A DNA stretch of 64,000 nucleotides, taken from the NCBI RefSeq assembly GCF_026212465.1, contig NC_080051.1, positions 21,483,582 through 21,547,581 on the forward strand, written 5' to 3'. This DNA comes from Amaranthus tricolor. Taxonomy: Eukaryota; Streptophyta; Magnoliopsida; Caryophyllales; Amaranthaceae. Under the pieces are notes generated by a model. It searched no databases and was not told where the DNA came from. It saw only the letters and a list, made by a program, of their open reading frames with translations. A program made the translations under genes and the position numbers. Shown piece after piece: positions 35,401 to 45,900 of this stretch (the first letter of the stretch is position 1; every line of letters begins with the position of its first letter).

Positions 35401-36749
35401 TAATTATTGCACTAAAAATATGATTCAGTAGCTTTTTTTAATGCCACTAAATCCAATGTTACAAAAAGCATAATTTGTTGTAGTGGATTACGCAGTATAT
35501 GATAGTGTCTAAGGATACAAAATTATTAGAAAAATATCATAATTTTTGAATTGCACAGTTTTTTTAAAAAAATTTCAATTTTTACTCCGCTCCTACTGCA
35601 AACATAATTTAATTCCTTATTTTTAATCTAAGTGTAGCAAATTAGTGACCAAAGACTACAAGCAAAGAAAATCCACTCATTGTTTAAGGCTGTTTTAGCC
35701 TTTTGCTTAAGTGTTGTATGGACTTGATTCATATTATTTTAAAGTGCACTAACTTTAAAATATATTAAAATAATAAATATTTGTATTTGACAAATAAAAG
35801 TAAAATCATAGAAAAATTCTCGCTATTATTAAATTAATGCACACTATAAATACCGCATACCAAAGTTTATATACCAAATTTTTACCTTTAAGGCATTGCT
35901 ATGTAGTTTTCGTTTATCTATAATAATTTTAATTTAAAATTAAAAAACTCTTAAATGAAGAAATAAACAAAAACAAAAAGAAAGGAGACCCTGTGAAGAC
36001 GTCAACTGTGGCTGACAGGTTGTTTCTAAAAGACGTCAACAAAGAAACAAAAAATTCAATCAATTTAATATAGAGACTTTAGAGAATGTTGATGTAGTTA
36101 GTTTGAAGGCTATTCATTTTACTTGTACCTACAAAATATATAATATATTATGGGGTTTTAATCATTAGCTTTAACCTTTTGATTGAGATTGTTCTTCGAC
36201 ATGGACATTGACTTTAGAGAAATAGAAGGGAAATATCTCTTGTTTGTATAGAGAGAATGGAAAGAAAAAGAACGGAGATGAGAGTTTTCCCTTCACTTAT
36301 TTCCAACTTTAGAGAGATTGAAGCCTTAATAAAAGTATTAATTAAATCCTTTTAATTTCCTCCCCTCCAAATCCTTTTCTTTTCCTTTCCTTCCATCTAT
36401 TTCCTTCTATCCAAAAACACCCTGACAGATAAGATTGAGTTCTCAGTTTTATTTGCCAGTAGAAATTCTCCAACTTCATCTATAACTTCATAAAAAAAGA
36501 ATTAAATTTTAGCGACTTTAGTGAGAGATGTAACATTTTTCTTGGTAACGTCCTCGGGCTTTAAACTCAACAAAAGAAAAAAGAAAAAAAGAAAGAGAAA
36601 GGAGTAAGTAAGTAACCAGCAAGCCTAGGTACAGAACTCCAACAGCCATGACCAAAAGTAGTAATGTAGCTAATAAGCTTCTGATCTTCTTCAGGAGACC
36701 ATAATCCTCTCTTCACTTTCTGCTTGTTACAACATGTATGATGCCCCAT
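32498..36749 (-). CDS. R2R3-MYB transcription factor, MYB26/MYB67-like
   Basis: Three exons (36749-36617, 35047-34918, 33452-32498) encode 405 residues with the standard two R2R3-MYB intron positions. The N-terminus, [20 protein letters not shown], starts the R2 repeat; R3 carries [17 protein letters not shown] and [20 protein letters not shown], ending [25 protein letters not shown] and [13 protein letters not shown] are characteristic of Arabidopsis MYB26 (required for endothecium wall thickening and anther dehiscence) and its relative MYB67, which is why I prefer this clade over MYB103. The C-terminal region is Asn/His-rich, then Ser/Pro-rich from GAT/GGT trinucleotide runs, a plausible activation domain. 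Introns of 1.57 and 1.47 kb hold a CACTA-type MITE and other repeats. A 12.3-kb Athila element lies about 0.8 kb upstream. Orthology is inferred from motifs only. Confidence 0.9.
33543..33731. repeat. Family A TIR repeat, copy 2 (MYB intron 2)
   Basis: Starts CAGGTGTTTCAAAACAG and ends GAATGAACATCTATA, inverted and imperfect. The interior shares TATAAAAATCTATGTGGACG and AATTGACCCAATAA with copies at 303 and 62,212. Confidence 0.65.
34571..34856. repeat. Possible Stowaway-like MITE (MYB intron 2)
   Basis: TACTCCCCCCATTTTTTATTG at the left faces ATAAAAGGAAGTAGA at the right, with an AT-rich interior. The inverted match is weak, so the element is old or the right boundary is wrong. Confidence 0.35.
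35122..35485. mobile_element. CACTA-derived MITE with GAT target duplication (MYB intron 1)
   Basis: The element begins CACTACAATATAATTTG and ends CATAATTTGTTGTAGTG, giving CACTA-type terminal inverted repeats. The flanking trinucleotide GAT is present on both sides (35,119-35,121 and 35,486-35,488), the 3-bp duplication expected of CACTA (En/Spm) insertions. The 364-bp interior holds many subterminal TTTAGTGAC/GTCACTA-like words, probable transposase-binding repeats. It lies inside the first intron of the MYB26-like gene in non-coding sequence. Confidence 0.85.
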
Positions 36750-37539
36750 TCTTACTCTTTTGTTTATTGATTGTGTTGTGAAAATTTTGAAGAGTGACTA
36801 CTAAGGAAGAAGGGGTTTTAAGGGTCAATTAAACGAGAAGTTGGTGTCACTACTTGATGGTTTTTGGCTTATTATCATCACAAAAAAAAGTTGCACATTT
36901 CACGTAAATAGGGTGGTCACACTACTCATCATTTATTTCTATGGCTGCATTCCTAGCTATTTTCTATATCATAACATCATTTTTTTTAGCCTAGGTCATC
37001 TTTCATTCAATTTTATATTATCATTTTATATTATAATATAAGAAATTTTACCTAAAATAATCTAACCTTTTCATGATTTTCCTACAATAGTCTCACCTAT
37101 TGATTAACCATGAATAATTCCAACTGTGGGGGGTGTTTTCCTAGAGTAAACCCAGTAACCGGATGACTTGTTATAGCAAGTTTTATTTTTTTAAAAAAAA
37201 GATGAATTAAAATAAATGTCGAAGAAAATATATATAAAAATGTTAAAAAATTCTGAATTATTTTATTATTTTAGAATTTTTTATGTAAATTTAAAAAATT
37301 TCTCTAATTTTCCATTACTTTTAATTTACTTTTTAAAATCACCTACTATATAGGTCATTTGATTACCCGAGTTTATTCTAGGCAAATACCTCAAAAATTG
37401 AGATTATTCATATTTAATCAATATGTGGGATTATTAAGGACACCATAATTCAATTGTGTACTTGAATTTTATGCTAATTGTTTTTAGGCCATGTAGTTGC
37501 ATTTGCTGATATAACACATTCCCAACGAGAACACTACCT
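36750..37539. other. Upstream region of the MYB26-like gene
   Basis: Promoter-side sequence between the MYB start codon and the Athila insertion. I see no unambiguous TATA box or factor site to report. Much of it is taken by an inverted-repeat element (37,079-37,437). Confidence 0.5.
37079..37437. repeat. Long-TIR non-autonomous element in the MYB upstream region
   Basis: Left arm 37,079-37,168 (CTATTGATTAACCATGAATA, TTTTCCTAGAGTAAACCC) and right arm 37,350-37,437 (in complement ACATATTGATTAAATATGAA, TTGCCTAGAATAAACTCG) are about 90-bp imperfect inverted repeats around a 180-bp AT-rich core. The long arms suggest a MULE- or foldback-type MITE. Confidence 0.65.
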
Positions 37540-37544
37540 ATCAT
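37540..37544. repeat. Target-site duplication, left copy
   Basis: ATCAT directly precedes the left LTR terminus. The same five bases follow the right LTR at 49,880-49,884, the signature of integrase-mediated insertion. Confidence 0.95.
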
Positions 37545-38939
37545 TGATAGGTCGTTTTGCTACCAAAAATAATTCCTAATTCACCTAACTAGTATAGTTG
37601 GGTAAGTAGGGTCGAACCACTGTGGAAGGACAAGTAAAATCACAAGTTGAACCAAGTTCACTAACGCTAACAATCAAATGTTGGAAATTTTTGTTTATCT
37701 AATATAATGCAAAAACAAGAGATGAATGAAATTCAATAATTAAAAACCTAGGGCTAAGAAGGATTCACTATGCATCGATCATGATTCATGAACAATAATT
37801 GGGATAGGAATGAATATAGGCGAAGGAATGTGTTGCTCTCGCAAACAAATTCGACAATCAAACAATAAAAGAAGCTATCGCGATTAAAGCTTAACTGTTC
37901 AAAGAAGGAAATCTTTCACTCAAACTCGCAACTTTCGCTTATAGAATTGAGTGAATAAAACTTGCAAATTGGCCAAACATGCAATCAATACAAAACCTAT
38001 CAATTGAATCACCTAGACAAACCAAGTTTAAATCCTAAAATCAAACAAAAATCATGATCTTTTGCATAGTTTCACCAAGCCCTAGCAATAAAACTACTCA
38101 CTACGCATATTAAAACTAACAAGAGATTCAAGAATGAAATTCATGGGGGACATTAAATTCAAACTTAATGGAGAGATAATCATGCAAGGATAACGATGAT
38201 AAACGAGAACAAGAAATTAGGATTGAAAGAAAATACCTTTAATATAATTAAAATTACAAATTCCGATTGTTGAATTACAATCTTCCAAAGCAAGAAATAA
38301 TAGAAATCCCCATTGATATCAAATCCTAAGGAAAAGAAAAAAAACCAGAGAAAAAAGCGTGCCCTAAAATTCTCTTCAAATGCTATATATATCTCCTTCC
38401 AAAAAGATCGGAGGTTACCGGAAGTTACAAAAAAAATAACCGCTGGACCCGACCGGGTATGAAGAAACCCGCCCGGGTACGAGGCAAAACCAAATCTCAA
38501 AGACCAAAGATTTTCTAAGTTTTGGAACAGACCCGGCCGGGTATGAGGAAACCAGCCCGGGTTTGAGAGGTTCACCCGGCCGGGTCTGTGGATACCCGCC
38601 CGGGTCCGTGTGATAGCATTTCTGCCAAAAAAAAACCTCTTCAAAAATCTTCTAAGTATTGGATGCTGACCCGGCCGGGTATGTGGAAACCCGCCCGGGT
38701 GCGTGTCTTTGTCAGCACAAAATTGATACTTCGAGTAGCTTACGACCTTTCAACTTGCAAATCTCGCTCCGAGGGTCGATTCCTGGCCTAATTAGAGCTT
38801 TATTCCTACAAAACAGATGGGAAACAAACACTCCAACCAAGTATAAAAACCAATGGAAAAATGAAGCATAATACGCGAGAAATGCTATGAAAATGCAATG
38901 GGGGAATGGTAAGAAATAGTATATAAAACATGCACATCA
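37545..38939 (-). repeat. 3' LTR of the Athila-type element
   Basis: In element orientation it runs TGATGTGCATG ... CTATCA. The U3 part contains four pairs of GC-rich palindromic modules (38,703 down to 38,447), then a TATATATA tract (38,381-38,396), a likely promoter. The LTR is 1,395 bp. Confidence 0.95.
38447..38703. promoter_or_regulatory. ACCCGGCCGGGT palindromic modules in U3
   Basis: Eight GC-rich modules (ACCCGGCCGGGT, a perfect 12-bp palindrome, and ACCCGCCCGGGT) are arranged as four pairs about 10 bp apart, in otherwise AT-rich DNA. In element orientation they end about 50 bp before a TATA-like tract, so they may be U3 enhancer repeats or structured RNA. The other LTR has the same set at 49,387-49,643. 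Confidence 0.6.
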
Positions 38940-38956
38940 AACTCCCCCGAGCCGAA
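38940..38956 (-). other. Polypurine tract candidate
   Basis: In element orientation the sequence immediately before the 3' LTR reads GCTCGGGGGAGTT. This purine-rich stretch abuts the LTR terminus, the position of the plus-strand primer. Confidence 0.75.
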
Positions 38957-39704
38957 CCTTTGCTTGTCCTCAAGCAAACAGGACAAGGTTCTAAGAATAA
39001 AAGTATGCTTCACCCTATAAAAGCAACATCGCAGAGCACTTGTGATCACATCCTCTCAATCAAAGCATCCAATTAATTCAATACCGATCCAAGAGTGAAA
39101 TATCATATAAGCAAATTCAAGCCTTATCACTGAGGAATAACGAGGAATCAAGGGAAGAGTTCTCACGGTGGACACTCCTCTATTTGTGGCGAGTATAAAA
39201 TGTACTCGATCGCTCTCCGCCCATAAATATGCAAAAGATGTGCATATGAATCAGTTTTTTGTAGCCTAAAATGCTAATAAGGCACCCTCCCATCTCAACA
39301 ACACTCATGTGTTTAAAGGGTAGATAATGTCACTCAGCCTATAAAGGTCGACTCGAAATGCATCACATACTCTCAGATCTTGGTAAGGTACTAAGTCGAG
39401 GAAGCACATATAACTGCACGATTATCAAGAAGGTCTTTATTGGGCTTGTAGTGAGGTTTTGGGTCAAAGGTAGGATCAAATTTGGAAATATTCGGGCTGG
39501 AAGTCTATTTTAGGGGAGCATAATCTAAAAAGTAACGTAGCCTAAAGATGAGGCTAAAACAACTCCAAATAACTTCAACTCATAACTACCGAACCAACCC
39601 AACTAATGGAAAGCACCGTCATATCATCATTAAACGATAGGAGATTTACAACTTGCAAAGGCGAAAATGTACAATAAAATAAAAGATGTGAGACAAATTT
39701 TACT

Positions 39705-39745
<41 letters not shown>

Positions 39746-40902
39746 AAAGAAACTACATAAATATGAATAATGAGAAGATGACAACGTATGACAAACCAAG
39801 AGGGTTTTTCTCTACTCTTCTTTTTTTTTTTTTTTAATTTTATTTTTTTATTTTTTTATTTTTTTATTTTTTTATTTTTTTTTTAGAAATTAAATTGAAC
39901 AATGAAGAAGATGATGATATATGACAAACTAGATAAGCACACTCCAACAATGAGGAAATAATCAACCTAACTTAAGTACCCCATGCACGTAAATGTGAGC
40001 CAGATGACAGAATATATACCGCCCACTAACTAACAAATTGCTCCCCCAAGCTAGACTTGGGTTGATCAAATAGGGTCAAAAGGTTTATAATGCGGATAGT
40101 TATGAAAGAAAATGTAGGGCTTAAAATAAAGGATCATATGGCAATTTATGTCTTCTGAAATAATGTGGCATGGCTTTTAACAAATGAACGCCTTCTATCA
40201 TGCTCATCATGCGATTACACAGCTAACAAGACCAGTACCAAGCCAAGATGGAGATCAGCGACACACCAGGAACTAATCACTCAAGAAGAAAATAGGAAGA
40301 TAAAAATCAAAATCCAAGTCCTTACAAGGTAAACTCTTCCTTGTTCCAAACAACAGGTAATAAAGCTCAAAAATACAAGTTTCAATAATACCCAGGAATC
40401 GGAAAAGGAATCCAACAGTCTGCAATGACCGGTCTCAGTAATCACATGTGTTCCAAATTTTTCAACCATAGGGTACAGGGAAACATACTTTGTCAAGAAT
40501 CCAAAGGGGTATCGAGGGAGAAAGAAATACATGACAACTAAGAAAACAATACAGTATTTTTGGTCACATGTAAACTCCCACTCCTAATGAGTGGTACAAA
40601 CCATGCAACAATCCTAACAAAGCAGTAAAAACACTCAAGGATAAATTATGGAAAGAGTGGGGAAGATCTCACCACTAAACTTCCTAATGCAAGCTGAAGT
40701 ACAGAAAATCATTACGTTATCCAAAGTGGGACTTGCAAAAGAACCTGCAAAAAGGAGAGAAACAACCAACTCCGACCAAAACAACTACACTAAAAGCAAT
40801 AGAATATACAAGAGAGTAAGCCAAAGCAGCAATCAAGACCCCCCCCCCCCCCAAGCTAAATCAAGCACTGTCCTCAGAGTTTGAGAGGGCGGCAAGAGCC
40901 TA
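38957..40902 (-). other. Non-coding 3' region of the Athila-type element
   Basis: About 1.9 kb between the third ORF and the 3' LTR without a coding frame I can support. It contains long T runs (about 39,711-39,744 and 39,820-39,882, A-tracts in the element RNA; the latter a TTTTTTA repeat) and a C14 run near 40,840 just past the third-ORF stop. A long untranslated 3' region is usual for this lineage. Confidence 0.7.
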
Positions 40903-42204
40903 CTAACCCATGGGGTCAAAGCCATCATCCTGCTGCTCATCATCATCGTCATCCTCCTGATAGGTAGGAGGGGGGAAATACCAATCAGGATACTGAACGT
41001 CGGCATGAAAATGACCTTGTTGATGATGGTAATCAAGCAGTGGTCGAAAGGCAGCCTGGGATTGGAGCTCGAAGTGAGTGAATCGAGCGTCCAAAGAGGT
41101 CAATTGGGAGGCCATTTGCTGCTGAGATAATTGCATAGCATTGAAATTGTCAATCATGAGCTGTTCAAAAGGGGAGTACCCTTGGGGAGCCACCGGGGAT
41201 GGTCCCAGCGGAGGTCCCGCACGAGCTCCGGAGGACTCAGCAGGGAAAGCCGCAGGAAATAAGTAATGAGCCCGGTTGGGCTCCAAAGATGGTAAATCCT
41301 CTGTCGGCATATCAATATAAAACGGGGGACGAGAATGAATTTTCCACCGAAAACCCCCCTGACTACCCTCCACCAAATAGCCACATTGACCTAGGTGCTG
41401 TAAAGATAATAAACAATCAGCACTCACAACCTCATCATCAGGAATTTGAAATTTAGTCGCGATGCGAGTAACCAAACCCCCAATAACAACATCCTGGCTC
41501 GAAGAAATAGCATGGCGGGAAATGGATAACAGGTGTTTCCAAAGAAAAACAGGGATGTTAATATTGATGTCTGTATTTCCCGCCAAGAAATACCTAGCTA
41601 AGATGTTTAAATCCAAACTACGAGCGGAGTGATGATCGGCTCGACCAAACAAACATGAACTAAAGAATTTCAGACACACACGCACACATGGATGTTGAAC
41701 TTGATTAATATGCAAGTGTGACATGTTAACATTGGTCAAACCAGTTAATCGGCGAAATAGATCACATGCCTCACCCCCTTGGGGTATTCGCAAATCTCCT
41801 CCCGTAGGGAGGCTAAAACATTTAGCTAATTGCGAAACGGTCAAGGAAAAATTCCGGTTGAGCAGCCGAAACCGCAACTTAGGTTTGCTCCTATCACTAA
41901 TATCTTCCCACAATGAACTCACAAATTCTAAAGTAAGATGCTCATGAGTATTATGACATGCATTAAACAAAGTAGATAAACCAAGAGAAGCAAATAAATC
42001 GCGTGTGGGTTCGAGTATACCTAATCGTTCGAGTGCTGAACGATCGATCCACTTAGATGACACAATGCGACCTTTGAGATGTTGAAATTTTTGTCGCTGA
42101 TCTTCACTGCAGAAAATAACGTCGGGAAAATCCTCATCGCGCTCAATGGCTGGAACGATAGGTTGTGAGGTAGACCCCGAAGCGCGTGCCCGCTTGCTTG
42201 CCAT
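40903..42204 (-). CDS. Third ORF of the Athila-type element (env-position protein)
   Basis: An ATG at 42204 opens a single 433-residue frame, MASKRARASGSTSQPIVPA, in the slot where Athila elements carry an env-like gene. The middle (LKGRIVSSKWIDRSALERLG, FVSSLWEDI, FSLTVSQLAKCFSLPTGG) looks like the putative plant transposon protein / Athila ORF-1-type family. The C-terminal part is Pro/Gln-rich and ends in an acidic EDDDDDEQQDDG stretch. I see no signal peptide and no convincing membrane-spanning helix, so a classical envelope role is not supported; the protein looks nuclear or cytosolic. The frame is intact, which suggests recent constraint or recent insertion. How it would be expressed (splicing, internal promoter) is unknown; see the spacer upstream. 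Confidence 0.8.
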   Translation of the reverse strand: MASKRARASGSTSQPIVPAIERDEDFPDVIFCSEDQRQKFQHLKGRIVSSKWIDRSALERLGILEPTRDLFASLGLSTLFNACHNTHEHLTLEFVSSLWEDISDRSKPKLRFRLLNRNFSLTVSQLAKCFSLPTGGDLRIPQGGEACDLFRRLTGLTNVNMSHLHINQVQHPCVRVCLKFFSSCLFGRADHHSARSLDLNILARYFLAGNTDININIPVFLWKHLLSISRHAISSSQDVVIGGLVTRIATKFQIPDDEVVSADCLLSLQHLGQCGYLVEGSQGGFRWKIHSRPPFYIDMPTEDLPSLEPNRAHYLFPAAFPAESSGARAGPPLGPSPVAPQGYSPFEQLMIDNFNAMQLSQQQMASQLTSLDARFTHFELQSQAAFRPLLDYHHQQGHFHADVQYPDWYFPPPTYQEDDDDDEQQDDGFDPMG

Positions 42205-42213
42205 TACACTCCC

Positions 42214-42265
<52 letters not shown>

Positions 42266-42608
42266 ATTGATGGGAGGATGGGGAGAATTAAGGAATGGGT
42301 AAGAAGAGAGTAGTAGGAATTTTGCTAATGGAGTTTGAGGGTGAAAAATAAAAATATAAAAAGAGAAATGTGAAAAGATGGAGATTTGAAGGAATGGAGG
42401 AATTGAAGAAGAAAAAAAATTAGTGAATGGAAAAGGCAATGAGAAGAGGAAGAGGATGGTGAAATTTTTAGGTATGTTTGATGAAGGAAAAATGGAGATT
42501 TGAAGAAAGAGATTTAGGAAAGTTGAGAGTAATGGAGGAAGAGAGAGAAATTGATGGAGGAAAAAGATGAAGTGGTGAGTGAATTGGAACGAGGGAGAGG
42601 AAAGAAAG

Positions 42609-42639
<31 letters not shown>

Positions 42640-42783
42640 TATAAACGGTGAGGGAATGGACCGGACCCGGGCGGGTGAGTGAAGCCCCGGGCGGGTACGG
42701 GAGGAAAAACTGGTCGGTGAGAAGGAGAAACCCGGGCGGGGGAGATGAAACCCGGGCGGGTCCGTGTGTTGTAACTTTTTGCT

Positions 42784-42825
<42 letters not shown>

Positions 42826-42927
42826 TTCAATTTTTTTTTTTTGAAATTGATGTGAACTAACAAATCGGGTTACCTCCCGACAAGTGCTGGTTTTTAAGGT
42901 CCCGCACGACCCTCTTGTTCAACCCCC
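42205..42927 (-). other. Spacer between pol and the third ORF, with GC modules and a TA tract
   Basis: In element order it holds an A-tract (T run, 42,787-42,840), then four GC modules of the ACCCGCCCGGGT type (42,661-42,770), then a (TA)13 tract (42,617-42,642), a purine/pyrimidine-biased stretch and another A-tract (42,217-42,260) just before the third-ORF ATG. The modules share the flank CGGGTCCGTGTG with the LTR copies. The order of modules then TATA-like tract mimics the U3, which suggests either an internal promoter or a captured LTR piece. Confidence 0.6.
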
Positions 42928-45900
42928 TTAAGAGCAGGTAAAAGGATGAAGGTGGATAACCTCTATCATACCAACAACATGTCCTTCATAGTAAAGCTTT
43001 AAACGTTGTCCATTGACCTTGAAAGTATCACCTTTCTCATTTTGTAATTCCACGGAACCGAACTTATTCACCTTAGTAACTAAGAAAGGACCACACCATC
43101 TAGACTTGAGCTTGCCGGGGAAAAGCTTGAGTCGAGAATTGAACAATAACACCTTATCTCCCGCTGCAAACTCTCTTGGAAGGATCTTCTTATCATGCCA
43201 TTTCTTAGTTTTCTCCTTGTAAATCCGAGCACTATCATAGGCGGACAACCGAAACTCATCCAGCTCATTAAGTTGAAGAAGCCTCTTCTCCCCTGCTAGC
43301 TTGTTATCCATGTTAAGCTCGCGAATTGCCCAATGAGCTTTGTACTCTAGCTCGACGGGAAGATGACAGGATTTTCCGTACACAAGCCGATATGGGGAAG
43401 TGCCAATAGGTGTTTTGAAAGCTGTTCTGTAGGCCCAAAGCGTGTCATCAAGCTTCATACTCCAATCTTTCCTAGACTTTGCAACCACCTTTTCTAGTAT
43501 AGATTTGATCTCGCGGTTGGAAATCTCAACTTGACCGCTTGTTTGGGGATGGTATGCAAGTCCAGTACGATGATAAACTCCATACTTCTTGAGAAGAGAA
43601 TCTAACTTTCGTTCATGAAAATGCGAACCACCATCACTAATGAGAGCTCTGGGGACCCCAAATCTCGGAAATATAACCTTGCTTAAAAGCCGGATGACCA
43701 CCTTAGAATCATTGGTGGGAGATGCGATTGCTTCGACCCACTTAGAGACATAGTCGACGGCAACCAAAATGTAGCAATTTCCATTAGAAGATGGGAAAGG
43801 TCCCATATAATCGACACCCCAAACGTCAAAAATTTCGACCTCAAGAATACCGGTTTGGGGCATCTCATGCCGCCTCGAAATGTTGCCGGTCCTCTGGCAA
43901 GAATCACATGACATAACAAAAGACTGAGCATCCTTGAACATCGTGGGCCAAAAGAAACCAGACTCATTCAGCTTGCGAACGGTTTTATCTGGGCCATGAT
44001 GTCCCCCATAGGGTGAGCTGTGGCAGCGCTGGAGGATCCCATGGACCTCCCACTCAGGAATGCACCTGCGATAAATTCCATCCGCACACTCACGGAAAAG
44101 AAAAGGATCATCCCAAAAATAATATCTAACATCATGCAAGAACCTTTTCTTTTGTTGGTAGGACAAATCAGGAGGCAAAATGCCGCCTACCAAATAGTTA
44201 GCATAATCCGCAAACCACGGACCCTGTGATGTGACTGCAAATAACTGATCATCAGGAAATGAATCGTCAATAGAGGAGGAGATCTTACCATCGTCATACC
44301 TGATTCTCGACAGGTGGTCTGCAACTACATTCTCTGCTCCTTTCTTATCACGAATCTCAATATCGAACTCTTGAAGTAAGAGAATCCACCTGATAAGCCT
44401 TGGTTTGGCTTCCTTCTTAGCAAGAAGGTACTTTAAAGCTGCATGGTCAGTATAAACAATAACCTTGGAACCAAGAAGATATGATCTAAATTTTTCTAAG
44501 GCATAAACAACAGCTAAGAGTTCCTTCTCTGTGGTGGCGTAGTTGACCTGAGCCTCATCCAAAGTCTTGCTAGCATAATAAATGGCATGCAAGACCTTGT
44601 CCTTCCTTTGACCGAGCACAGCTCCAACCGCAAAATCGCTAGCATCGCACATAATCTCGAACGGGAGTTCCCAGTCTGGAGGGCGAATGATGGGTGCGGT
44701 TATGAGAGCTTGCTTTATCCTGTTAAAAGACTCAACACACTCCTCAGTAAAGTCGAAAGGCGCATCTTTAAGAAGAAGTTGGGTTAGAGGTTTAGCAATT
44801 TTAGAGAAATCTTGAATAAAGCGGCGGTAAAACCCCGCATGACCAAGAAAACTCCTTACCCCTTTCACATTGACTGGTGGTGGTAATTGCTCAATCACCT
44901 GTACCTTGGCTCGATCTACCTGTATGCCCTTATCAGAAACAATGTGGCCAAGAACCACACCTTCAGTCACCATAAAGTGACACTTCTCCCAATTTAAAAC
45001 CAAATTACATTCTTCACATCTTTTCAAAACTTTAGTGAGATTAGTCAAACAAGAGTCAAAAGAACTACCATACACACTAAAGTCATCCATAAAAACTTCC
45101 ATGATAGACTCTATGAAATGAGAAAAAATGCTCATCATGCAACGCTGAAAAGTAGCTGGTGCATTACATAACCCAAATGGCATTCTACGATATGCAAAAG
45201 TACCATAAGGGCAAGTGAATGTTGTCTTCTCTTGGTCGTCAGGATGAATGGGAATTTGGAAGAATCCAGAATAACCATCCAAATAACAAAAATATTTATG
45301 ACAAGCTAACCTTTCAAGCATTTGATCAATGAAGGGGAGAGGGAAATGATCTTTATGAGTAGCTAAATTCAGTCTCCTGTAATCAATGCACATGCGCCAA
45401 CCAGTGACAGTTCTAGTGGGAATTAATTCATTTTTATCATTTTTAACAACAGTCATCCCACCTTTTTTTGGAACCACTTGCACAGGACTTACCCACTTAG
45501 ATGCAGCTATAGGAAAAATAATGCCTGCGTCAAGCAGTTTCAAAACCTCACTTTTCACTACTTCTTGCATGTTGGGGTTTAAGCGCCTTTGTGGTTGAAT
45601 ACAAGGCTTATGACCTTCTTCTAAATGAATCCTATGCATGCAAAAGTCGGGACTAATACCTTTCAAATCATCAACACTATACCCAATGGCCTTCTTATGA
45701 GTTTTCAGAACATCCAAAAGTTGGGAAAGTTGGGCATCATTGAGTGTAGTGCTGACGATGACAGGATGGAGCTCTTTCTCATCAAGAAAAACATACCTAA
45801 GATGTGAAGGGAGAGGTTTTAGTTCAGGCTTCTTTACTTCAACTTGGCATATAGGCCGAACTAACCTCTGCACTCTCTTGCTCTCGCTGTGACTAAGCTC

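Noticed and set aside
38180..38644. 154-residue open frame on the minus strand, repeated at 49,120-49,584
   Set aside because: It lies wholly inside both LTRs and translates the GC palindromic modules (Gly/Pro/Arg words). It is identical in both LTRs because they are duplicates, not because of coding constraint.
43013..43222. Several 60-80 residue plus-strand frames across 43-48 kb
   Set aside because: All are antisense shadows of the gag-pol reading frame.
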